Assembly: GCA_028698975.1 (NCBI GenBank)
Contig: JAQVVK010000135.1
Coordinates: 1 to 5,676 of the forward strand
Source of the DNA: Victivallaceae bacterium
GTDB taxonomy: Bacteria; Verrucomicrobiota; Lentisphaeria; Victivallales; Victivallaceae
DNA length: 5,676 bases
Direction: 5' to 3'
Shown here: in pieces, positions 1 through 5,676 of the stretch
How the letters are laid out: every line of letters begins with the position of its first letter
Numbering within the stretch: the stretch's first letter is position 1
Made by a program: the position numbers and the translations under genes
The notes under the pieces: model-generated
What the model saw: only the letters and a program-made list of their open reading frames with translations
The model's database searches: none
Told to the model about the DNA's origin: nothing

Positions 1-37
1 GACCGGCGATGCCGTCGTCGTCAGCGAGGCCGGGGTG
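1..37. other. Short segment of uncertain origin beyond adapter junction
   Basis: This segment lies outside the adapter match at 38-55, so its linkage to the rest of the window cannot be trusted. In plus-strand frame 2 it reads as a protein-like stretch, TGDAVVVSEAGV, before the frame enters the adapter, so it may be a scrap of a different coding sequence. It is too short to identify. It could be unrelated genomic sequence joined by a chimeric read, or low-quality sequence at a contig edge. Confidence 0.5.
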
Positions 38-1235
38 CGTGTGCTCTTCCGATCTGTCTGCGCGCTTCGGCAAGATCGTCGCGCAGCATTTTGGCCGAAA
101 GCAGCACCGGGTTGCCGCTCGAATAGGTGAATCCGCAAAACTGGTAGTTGCGGCGGATGTCGGGGGTGTTCCACAGCGTATTAATCATCTGCATCCAAGT
201 TCGCGTGTCCGACATCAGGCCGTGGACAAAGACCACCGGTATGCGGTCGTCGCGGTAGGGTTCAAAGAGATAAAGCCCCTGCATGGCGCGGGTTTTGTCC
301 GGGCGCAGCATATACTCAAGATAACCGAAGGGCAGCGGATTGCGCACCATGTAAGCCAGCGGAGTGGAGTAATCAAGCTGAAGCGGCATGCTGTAATGCC
401 CCACCTCCACCGCGTCGCGGTTGCGCGAATCGGTGAAAAACATGCGGGCGTCGAGTTTGCCGTTTTCACGATCAACCCAGCCGAAACCGATAGTGAGCGT
501 CAACGGTATGGTCAAATTGTCGGCAAAACGGATGTCGCCGCTCGAAACCGTGTTGCATACTTCGGCGATGACCGGCTCGCCGATACCGAACCGGCGGCTG
601 ATATGGGTGAGATTCAAGGGGCGATAACCCGAACAAAGCTGAATATCTCCTATCTGGTCGCGCCGTACCGGTATGTCAAATTCGGGCAACCGAAACGTAA
701 TCCGCTGACCGCCCACCGCCGTGAGCGAATAACCCTCGGTAAGGTGCATGTGGCGGCGGCGCAGATAGTCAAACACCTCGCCGGTGGCAACGTTGTAAAT
801 ACGGATCAGACGCATGCGGATGTCGCTGTACGGCTCCTCGGCGGGGCGGTCGGCCCCGACCAGATAGGCGTAACTGTAAATCGCCGCCGAAAGAAAATAG
901 CGCACCGCCGAATCGGGGTCGTTCGACTGGGAAATGCCGATGCTGAGCGCGGAATCAGCCAATGCGGCCAGATATTCCGGCATCGGTTCATTGGCGAAAA
1001 TAGTCTGAAAACGCATGATGAATTCCTGCGGGTCATCCTCATAACTTTGAGTCAGCAGGAAGTTGGCCATGATATTGGCGGTCTCGGGGGAAATCCCGTT
1101 TATTCTTCCATTGTTGTATTCAAGCCGCCCGTCGAAACCGACCCGGTCAACCGAAATCTCTCCAACGCAGCCGCCCGAAAAAAACAACACCGCCGCCAAA
1201 AAAACGGTTATGCCGGTGATTTTGCATATCTTCAT
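21..1235 (-). CDS. Secreted lipoprotein, alpha/beta hydrolase (lipase/esterase-like), 3' end lost
   Basis: This is a putative membrane-anchored lipase or esterase; its substrate is unknown. The start at 1235 is chosen because AAGGAG lies 8 nt upstream and a lipoprotein signal follows directly: a short basic N-terminus, a hydrophobic core (ITVFLAAVLFF) and lipobox SGGC, predicting cleavage before Cys23. Residue +2 is Val, not Asp, which by the E. coli Lol rule favours the outer membrane. Residues 24 to about 330 form a long region I cannot assign to a family. The hydrolase fold begins near residue 332 with IPVVFVHGLMSDTRTW; H338-G339 is the typical oxyanion-hole HG motif after the first strand. 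The nucleophile elbow (GxSxG), the catalytic acid and the His should follow but are missing. Genuine sequence ends at about residue 393, after AEARR. The remaining residues (IGRAHAPRPR) and the stop at 21-23 come from adapter and unknown sequence. The 115-bp gap from lnt shows no clear terminator or promoter, so co-transcription with lnt is possible. Confidence 0.8.
   Translation of the reverse strand: MKICKITGITVFLAAVLFFSGGCVGEISVDRVGFDGRLEYNNGRINGISPETANIMANFLLTQSYEDDPQEFIMRFQTIFANEPMPEYLAALADSALSIGISQSNDPDSAVRYFLSAAIYSYAYLVGADRPAEEPYSDIRMRLIRIYNVATGEVFDYLRRRHMHLTEGYSLTAVGGQRITFRLPEFDIPVRRDQIGDIQLCSGYRPLNLTHISRRFGIGEPVIAEVCNTVSSGDIRFADNLTIPLTLTIGFGWVDRENGKLDARMFFTDSRNRDAVEVGHYSMPLQLDYSTPLAYMVRNPLPFGYLEYMLRPDKTRAMQGLYLFEPYRDDRIPVVFVHGLMSDTRTWMQMINTLWNTPDIRRNYQFCGFTYSSGNPVLLSAKMLRDDLAEARRQIGRAHAPRPR
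38..55. other. Illumina TruSeq adapter remnant (sequencing artefact)
   Basis: The plus strand reads CGTGTGCTCTTCCGATCT. Its complement, AGATCGGAAGAGCACACG, is the start of the standard Illumina read-through adapter. All 18 bases match. The match stops at base 37, where the adapter would carry A and the window has G. An 18-base perfect match to this oligonucleotide is not plausible as genomic coincidence. Translated, it gives the hallmark peptides VCSSDL (plus strand) and IGRAH (minus strand), which are known contaminants of predicted proteomes. Reading on the minus strand, the genomic insert ends at about base 56 and the adapter begins at base 55. Confidence 0.95.
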
Positions 1236-1243
1236 TTTTTTCG

Positions 1244-1249
1244 CTCCTT
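1244..1249 (-). promoter_or_regulatory. Shine-Dalgarno site deciding the hydrolase start
   Basis: The minus strand reads AAGGAG followed by 8 nt and then the ATG at 1235. This strong site selects Met at 1235 over two in-frame upstream ATGs. The one at 1259 has no visible ribosome-binding site, and the one at 1427 would overlap the end of lnt and place extra residues ahead of the signal peptide. Confidence 0.8.
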
Positions 1250-1350
1250 GAACCGTCATGCCGGAAACCACGTCAACTTGAAAATGGTTGCCTGTAAATA
1301 AAATAGCATCTCCCGGCGCAATTATCCACCCGCCGCGAAAAATAAACCGA

Positions 1351-3084
1351 TCATTGCTCTCTTGAAAGCACTCCGGCAAAGAAGCTCCGGCCGCAATACC
1401 AGCCGCGCACCGCAAACGACAGCGCAACCGCCAGGAGCAACCACATCACCCCCATGAACCACTCGCCGTAACGCACAAACCACGTCTGCTCCGGGGCAAC
1501 CGGCAACACGACTTCGACCATGCGAAAGCCGCGTCCGCGCCGCAGTTCCATGCGGACTTCGTCGCCCGCCACCTCCAGCACCTGCCCGAATGAACCGTCT
1601 CTGGCCACCACCAGACTGCCGCCGTTGTTGCCGCAACGCACCATAGGAAGCCCGGTTTCGACCGCCCGCATCACCGAATTAGCCAGATGCAGCTCGGGTT
1701 CGCTGCTGGTCGGGTACCACGCATCGTTGGAGATCACCAATAACACATTGGCTCCGCGCCGCGCAAATTCGCGCGTAACATAACCAAACGAACCCTCAAA
1801 ACAGATCGCCGTACCCGCCTTCACCTTTCCACCCAGTTCAAACGGCGAGAAATCGGTACCCGGCACAAGATCGCGGTTCATATCGATGCGCTCGACCAGC
1901 CAACCGGGCAGGAAGCGGCGAAACGGTATGTATTCGCCATACGGCACCCGGTGTATCTTGTCGTATTTGCGGAGAAGCCGCCCGTCCGGAGCAAAATACA
2001 GCGCGCTGTTGGTCATGCCCGGCTTCGCCCCCGGCTCGATTCGGGTCTCGAAATCCAATGCGCCGATAAGCAAGGGCTTGCCGCTGCCGGTGGCCAGCGC
2101 ATTGACGGCATAACGGAAATCCGCACCCACCGGCACCGCCGCCCGGTAAGGCACCGGCACCGCCGATTCCGGCCAGATCACAATATCGCAGTCACGGTTG
2201 CCCTGAACTCCCCGGATCGACTGCTCAAGATAAACCATGATCGCCTCGCGTGCCGCCACCCCGTCGCCGCCGCGACGCTGCGAAAGGTCGCCCTGTATCA
2301 AAAGGGGCTTCCATGTCACGGTTTCCGCCTCGCCGGAACCACCGCTCTGCGACCGCACCAGCCGTACCGCTCCGGCCAGCATCACCAGAGTGACGGCGGC
2401 AACGACCGCAAGCATCAGGCGCAGCCCCGCCCCCCGGCACCCGGTGCGGAAAAACGCGGCCAGTGCGCAGTTTACCAGCGCAACGGCAAAGACCACGCCG
2501 CAGCTGCCGGTAAAGGCGGCCAATTGAATGAGCGGCAGATTACGCCACTGGGTAACATCGAGGTCGTTCCACGGCAGCATCCGCGAGCGGCTCCAGCCGA
2601 GTATGACAAAAAGCGCCGCCGCGCCGGCCGCAAAGAGGGCAAGCCGCCAGAAAGCACCGCCGCGCCGGAGAAATTCGCACCGCGCATCAAATCCGTCAAG
2701 CCGGACTTCGACCGGAAACACGATGAACTTCCAGAGAAACACGGTCAATGCGCCGAAGAGCGCAGTCCACACTCCGATGACCGGAGCCAAAAGCCACGGC
2801 ACCGCCGGGTCGATCTCGCGGAGAAAGAAGAAGGCGGGCAGCGAACGGCACACCTCCCAGCCGAAACCGGCCAGAGCCGCCCGCCGCCACCCGGAGTTGG
2901 CGGCAAACCAGACCAGCGGAGCGAGAGCGACCCAGCCGAGCCATTCGATGTTCAATGGCGGCAAAGCGGCGGCGGCCAAAGCCCCGGAAAGAGCGACCAA
3001 GACGATAATAAGCAGTCCGTGCCAGCGTGAAATCCGTCTGAGATCGGCATTTCCGCAGCACCATAAATTGTGCAATGTCATCAT
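1351..3084 (-). CDS. lnt: Apolipoprotein N-acyltransferase Lnt
   Basis: This inner-membrane enzyme transfers an acyl chain from phospholipid to the free alpha-amino group of the N-terminal diacylglyceryl cysteine of lipoproteins, the third and last maturation step after Lgt and LspA. The protein has 577 residues, somewhat longer than E. coli Lnt (about 512). Hydrophobic segments occur near residues 22-40, 45-62, 94-124, 147-163, 182-211 and 221-243. A nitrilase-type (CN hydrolase) domain spans about 257-527, and a final membrane segment lies at about 541-560. The catalytic triad is visible: E306 in IVIWPESA, K376 in KYDKIHRVPYGEYIPF and C428 in AGTAICFEGSFG. E384 and E430 match the other conserved acidic residues. 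The position after the catalytic Cys is Phe, where E. coli has Tyr. SNDAWYPTSSEPELHLAN replaces the usual SNDxWFG segment. The start is a tandem ATG-ATG with only a weak GGA-like ribosome-binding site. A lipoprotein gene lies directly downstream, and nadB diverges upstream. Confidence 0.95.
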   Translation of the reverse strand: MMTLHNLWCCGNADLRRISRWHGLLIIVLVALSGALAAAALPPLNIEWLGWVALAPLVWFAANSGWRRAALAGFGWEVCRSLPAFFFLREIDPAVPWLLAPVIGVWTALFGALTVFLWKFIVFPVEVRLDGFDARCEFLRRGGAFWRLALFAAGAAALFVILGWSRSRMLPWNDLDVTQWRNLPLIQLAAFTGSCGVVFAVALVNCALAAFFRTGCRGAGLRLMLAVVAAVTLVMLAGAVRLVRSQSGGSGEAETVTWKPLLIQGDLSQRRGGDGVAAREAIMVYLEQSIRGVQGNRDCDIVIWPESAVPVPYRAAVPVGADFRYAVNALATGSGKPLLIGALDFETRIEPGAKPGMTNSALYFAPDGRLLRKYDKIHRVPYGEYIPFRRFLPGWLVERIDMNRDLVPGTDFSPFELGGKVKAGTAICFEGSFGYVTREFARRGANVLLVISNDAWYPTSSEPELHLANSVMRAVETGLPMVRCGNNGGSLVVARDGSFGQVLEVAGDEVRMELRRGRGFRMVEVVLPVAPEQTWFVRYGEWFMGVMWLLLAVALSFAVRGWYCGRSFFAGVLSREQ

Positions 3085-3101
3085 TATTTTCCGAAAAGAC
3101 G

Positions 3102-3130
3102 TTGAAAAAAAGTGCTTTCCGGTGTAATTT
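3102..3130 (+). promoter_or_regulatory. Candidate sigma70-type promoter for nadB-pcnB
   Basis: TTGAAA (3102-3107) matches the -35 consensus at 5 of 6 positions. After a 17-nt spacer comes TAATTT (3125-3130), a weak -10 that keeps the key first T, second A and last T. Transcription would start near 3137, giving a leader of about 46 nt before nadB. I see no clear operator palindrome or riboswitch in this short leader. Confidence 0.45.
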
Positions 3131-3154
3131 ACTGCATGATTTATTTTTTTGCAA
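3126..3154 (-). promoter_or_regulatory. Candidate sigma70-type promoter for lnt
   Basis: On the minus strand, TTGCAA (3154-3149) is followed by a 17-nt spacer and TAAATT (3131-3126). This predicts transcription starting near 3119 and a leader of about 35 nt before the lnt ATG. The -35 and -10 each match consensus at 4 of 6 positions, including the key T, A and final T of the -10. The -10 overlaps that of the candidate nadB promoter on the other strand. AT-rich intergenic DNA can yield such matches by chance. Confidence 0.4.
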
Positions 3155-3168
3155 TCAGCAAAAGCAAA

Positions 3169-3174
3169 AAGGAG
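3169..3174 (+). promoter_or_regulatory. Shine-Dalgarno site deciding the nadB start
   Basis: AAGGAG, within a longer AAAAAGGAG run, sits 8 nt upstream of the ATG at 3183. It supports that start over the in-frame ATG at 3075, which would add 36 residues with no family similarity and would lie inside the start of the divergent lnt gene. Confidence 0.85.
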
Positions 3175-3182
3175 TGCGAAAT

Positions 3183-4835
3183 ATGGCTGTCAGCGAAACA
3201 TTGCAGTTCGATCATATTGTGATCGGCAGCGGATTGGCCGGCCTTTGCAGCGCCCTCCACCTCGCCGAATCAGGCCGCAGCGTTGCGGTGCTGACCAAAC
3301 GGGAGATATTCGAGTGCAACAGCCGCCTGGCCCAGGGCGGCGTGGCCTGCGTGATCGACCGGCTGGATTCTTTCGACGAACATGTGAAGGATACTCTCAC
3401 CGCCGGTGCCGGTCTCTGTGACAAAGGCGCGGTGCGCGCCATCGTCGAGGAAGGCCCCGCCCGCATCAAGGAACTTATCGAGCTTGGCGCGAAATTCACC
3501 ACCAAGGGCGACCTCGGCAGCAAAACCGACGCCGATTCATTTGACCTCGGGCGCGAGGGCGGCCACCACAAGCGGCGCATTCTGCACGCCGGGGACATTA
3601 CCGGAGCCGAGCTTGAGCGCGTCATGATCGAGGCGGTGCGCGCCAAACCCAACATCACGGTGTTTGAATTCAATGTCGCGGTCGATCTGATCACCACCGC
3701 GAGGCTCGATGTCGGCGGGCCAAACCGCTGTCTCGGAGCTTATGTGCTCGATGTGAAATCCGGGGCCATACGCACTTTTTTGAGTTATTCGACCACCATC
3801 GCCTGCGGCGGAGCCGGCAAGGTGTATTTGTACACCAGCAACCCGGATGTCGCCTGCGGCTCCGGGGTGGCCATGGCGTACCGGGCCGGGGCGAAGATTG
3901 CCAACATGGAGTTCATCCAGTTTCACCCGACCATTCTCTACCACCCGACCATCCGCTCGTTTCTCATCAGCGAAGCGTTGCGCGGCGAGGGCGCGGTGCT
4001 CAAGTGCCGCGAGAGCCGCACCGCCGAGCCGGTCGAATTCATGCAGAAATATCACCCGATGAAGAGCCTTGCTCCGCGCGACGTGGTCGCCCGGGCGATC
4101 GACTCCGAGATGAAGCGCACCGGCGAGGAGTGTGTTTACCTTGACATACGCCATCTCGACGAGGCGGCTTTGCGATTGCGTTTCCCCAACATCTTTGAGA
4201 AATGCCTCGAAGCCGGCATCAATATGGCCAAGGACTTGATACCGGTGGTACCGGCCGCCCATTTCAGTTGCGGCGGCATCAAAACCGATGTCAACGGGGT
4301 GTCGAGCATTATGGGTCTTTACGCGGTCGGCGAATGCGGCTGCACCGGGTTGCACGGGGCCAACCGCTTGGCCAGCAACAGTTTGCTGGAAGCATTGGTG
4401 GTCTCGAAATTCTCGGCCGACGACATCAACTCCAAGTTTGAACTGTTTAAGAAGTCGCGTCCGCCGGTCGCCGCCGCGCTTAACTGGATGACGGGCAATG
4501 CCACCGACTCCGACGAGCAGATACTCATCGCCCACAACTGGGACGAAATACGGCGTTTTATGTGGGACTATGTAGGGATCTACCGCACCAACAAGCGGCT
4601 GGAACGCGCCAAAAACCGCATCAAACTGATCCGCAAGGAGATCGAAAAGTATTATTGGGATTTCAACGTCACCGCCGACCTGGTCGAGTTGCGCAACATC
4701 GCCACGGTCGCGGAATTAATCATCGACTGTGCGCTTTCGCGTCACGAAAGCCGCGGTCTCCACTACAATGCCGATTACCCGTATCTCGACCCGGATCTGG
4801 AGTGCGTTGACACGGTAATCCAAAGGAATTTGTGA
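3183..4835 (+). CDS. nadB: L-aspartate oxidase NadB
   Basis: This FAD-dependent cytoplasmic enzyme oxidises L-aspartate to iminoaspartate, which NadA condenses with dihydroxyacetone phosphate to make quinolinate for de novo NAD synthesis. The protein has 550 residues, close to the usual 530-550. The FAD dinucleotide-binding motif is at the N-terminus (IVIGSGLAGLCSALHLAESG, residues 12-31), followed by NSRLAQGGVA (46-55). The active-site region GREGGHHKRRILHAGD contains E125, the counterpart of E. coli E121. QFHPT supplies H248, LAPRDVVARAI supplies R299 and AHFSCGG supplies H360. The second flavin-binding motif is GLYAVGECGCTGLHGANRLA (378-397), followed by SNSLLEALV. The helical C-terminal domain of the succinate dehydrogenase/fumarate reductase flavoprotein family ends near ESRGLHYNADYP. 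These features distinguish it from SdhA and FrdA. The pcnB start lies 7 bp downstream, suggesting an operon. No nadA or nadC is visible in the window. Confidence 0.95.
   Translation: MAVSETLQFDHIVIGSGLAGLCSALHLAESGRSVAVLTKREIFECNSRLAQGGVACVIDRLDSFDEHVKDTLTAGAGLCDKGAVRAIVEEGPARIKELIELGAKFTTKGDLGSKTDADSFDLGREGGHHKRRILHAGDITGAELERVMIEAVRAKPNITVFEFNVAVDLITTARLDVGGPNRCLGAYVLDVKSGAIRTFLSYSTTIACGGAGKVYLYTSNPDVACGSGVAMAYRAGAKIANMEFIQFHPTILYHPTIRSFLISEALRGEGAVLKCRESRTAEPVEFMQKYHPMKSLAPRDVVARAIDSEMKRTGEECVYLDIRHLDEAALRLRFPNIFEKCLEAGINMAKDLIPVVPAAHFSCGGIKTDVNGVSSIMGLYAVGECGCTGLHGANRLASNSLLEALVVSKFSADDINSKFELFKKSRPPVAAALNWMTGNATDSDEQILIAHNWDEIRRFMWDYVGIYRTNKRLERAKNRIKLIRKEIEKYYWDFNVTADLVELRNIATVAELIIDCALSRHESRGLHYNADYPYLDPDLECVDTVIQRNL
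4822..4827 (+). promoter_or_regulatory. Weak, distant ribosome-binding site for pcnB
   Basis: AAAGGA lies inside the last codons of nadB, 15 nt before the ATG at 4843. That spacing is longer than optimal, and no better site is visible in the 7-nt gap. Ribosomes finishing nadB may therefore help initiate pcnB (translational coupling). This is an inference from the spacing. Confidence 0.45.
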
Positions 4836-4842
4836 ACCAGCC

Positions 4843-5676
4843 ATGAAGCATCATCTCCCGGTAGGCGACAATGCGGTCGACTTGGTTGCCCGACTGCAGG
4901 AAGCCGGTTATGAAACCTACATCGTCGGCGGCGCGGTACGCGATCTGCTGTTGGGGCGTTCGCCCAAAGACTACGATATTTCGACCGCGGCCAGTCCGGA
5001 AGAGGTGCGTGCGGTGTTTGGCCGCCGCATGGCGCGGATCATCGGCAAGCGTTTCCGACTGGTGCATGTCACCAGCCGCGGGGTTATCTACGAAGTCAGC
5101 ACGTTCCGTCAGGCTCCGGAGGCGGAGTCCCAGCGCAAACTCAAAAAACCGCTGCCGGAAAACATGATAACCTCCGACAACTCGTTTGGCACCGCCGAGG
5201 AAGACGCCTGGCGGCGCGACTTCACGGTCAACGCGTTGTTTTACGACCCGATGCAAGATGAGATCGTCGATTTCACCGGTCAGGGCGTGGAGGATATTGA
5301 GCACAAGGTGGTGCGGGCCATCGGCGAACCCAAGCTGCGTTTCGAGGAAGACCCGGTACGCATGCTGCGTGCGCTCAAACTGGTCGGACAATATGGTTTC
5401 GAGCTGGATGAAAAGACGGAAAACGCCTTGTTTGAGTCGCTTGACCTTATCCGCCATGCGTCGCCGTCGCGCCTGTCGCTGGAGCTGGAAAAAGTGCTGG
5501 GTTCGATTTACGGCGACCGTCAAATACAGGCGTTTCACGATTACGGTCTGCTCAATTATTTTCTGCCGGAGATCGAGCGGGTCTGGGGCACACCCTGCGC
5601 CGACTACGCGCTCGACCTTTTGGCCGAACGCAACTGCCGGGTCGACGAGGGCCGCTACCGCAACAGCGTTTCGCTG
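4843..5676 (+). CDS. pcnB: Poly(A) polymerase I / CCA-adding family nucleotidyltransferase, 5' part
   Basis: This class II polymerase-beta-like nucleotidyltransferase adds A residues to RNA 3' ends (promoting RNA decay) or, in related enzymes, CCA to tRNA. The 278 codons seen are about 60 percent of E. coli PcnB (about 465 residues); the frame is open at the right edge. The fold starts with YIVGGAVRDLLLG (26-38). The metal-binding DxD is in KDYDIS (D43, D45). IIGKRFRLVHV (66-76) and the following EVSTFR are poly(A)-polymerase-like. DNSFGTAEEDAWRRDFT (112-128) closely resembles E. coli PcnB and favours that assignment over a tRNA CCA enzyme. The nucleotide-recognition neck contains EEDPVRMLRALKLVGQYGF (168-186), followed by SPSRLSLELEKVL. 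The basic C-terminal region that would help separate the two activities lies outside the window. The gene starts 7 bp after nadB and is probably co-transcribed with it. Confidence 0.88.
   Translation, partial: MKHHLPVGDNAVDLVARLQEAGYETYIVGGAVRDLLLGRSPKDYDISTAASPEEVRAVFGRRMARIIGKRFRLVHVTSRGVIYEVSTFRQAPEAESQRKLKKPLPENMITSDNSFGTAEEDAWRRDFTVNALFYDPMQDEIVDFTGQGVEDIEHKVVRAIGEPKLRFEEDPVRMLRALKLVGQYGFELDEKTENALFESLDLIRHASPSRLSLELEKVLGSIYGDRQIQAFHDYGLLNYFLPEIERVWGTPCADYALDLLAERNCRVDEGRYRNSVSL

Noticed and set aside
9..1301. A 430-codon open frame on the plus strand opposite the hydrolase gene
   Set aside because: It lies antisense to a protein with a lipoprotein signal and an HG motif. It begins across the adapter (CVCSSDL), shows no recognisable domain, and is explained by GC-rich codon bias.
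1236..1350. A promoter or terminator between lnt and the hydrolase gene
   Set aside because: A TTGACG-like -35 (1271-1276, minus strand) has no acceptable -10 at 16-18 nt, and I found no GC-rich hairpin followed by a T run. Nothing here is strong enough to call.
1951..3030. A 359-codon open frame on the plus strand opposite lnt
   Set aside because: The composition is rich in Arg, His, Pro and Gln with no domain, typical of an antisense shadow. lnt on the other strand has clear catalytic motifs.
3075..3182. A 36-residue N-terminal extension of NadB from the ATG at 3075
   Set aside because: The extension overlaps the divergent lnt start and the promoter region and does not resemble NadB. A strong AAGGAG selects the ATG at 3183.
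3537..4535. A 332-codon open frame on the minus strand opposite nadB
   Set aside because: It is antisense to conserved NadB motifs, has no ribosome-binding site or recognisable family, and is a product of codon bias.
4720..5538. A 272-codon open frame on the minus strand across the nadB-pcnB junction
   Set aside because: It is antisense to the strongly conserved pcnB motifs and has no independent support.
1..5676. CRISPR array, insertion sequence, tRNA or other RNA gene, or defence system
   Set aside because: No direct repeat array, terminal inverted repeats, transposase, cloverleaf sequence or defence-type domain was seen. Apart from short gaps, the window is filled by four housekeeping or lipoprotein genes.

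Overview
The window comes from a Gram-negative bacterium with high GC content (judged by eye, not computed). It encodes apolipoprotein N-acyltransferase, a secreted lipoprotein and a poly(A)-polymerase-type nucleotidyltransferase. Sequence style, mainly the HLAN..MRAVE segment of Lnt, would fit the PVC superphylum (Lentisphaerota/Verrucomicrobiota-like), but that placement is an inference and only a database search would settle it. A perfect 18-base Illumina adapter match near the left edge indicates an assembled shotgun or metagenomic contig.

Layout from left to right. Bases 1-37 are of unknown origin and are joined through adapter sequence (38-55) to genuine sequence from about 56 onward. 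On the minus strand lie a lipoprotein alpha/beta hydrolase (start at 1235, its 3' end destroyed by the adapter junction) and, upstream of it, lnt (3084 down to 1351). A 98-bp divergent intergenic region (3085-3182) holds candidate back-to-back promoters whose -10 elements overlap. On the plus strand, nadB (L-aspartate oxidase, 3183-4835) is followed after 7 bp by a pcnB-like poly(A) polymerase gene (4843 onward) that runs off the right edge.

How the genes relate. Lnt performs the last acylation step in lipoprotein maturation, and the next gene in the same direction encodes a lipoprotein that would be a substrate of that pathway. NadB feeds quinolinate and NAD synthesis. Its close spacing to pcnB suggests one transcript, but no direct functional link is known. 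These are housekeeping genes. I see no mobile element, CRISPR array, RNA gene or defence system, and no evidence for an undescribed system. The most notable points are the adapter-derived chimera, which creates a false C-terminus for the hydrolase, and the compact divergent promoter region.
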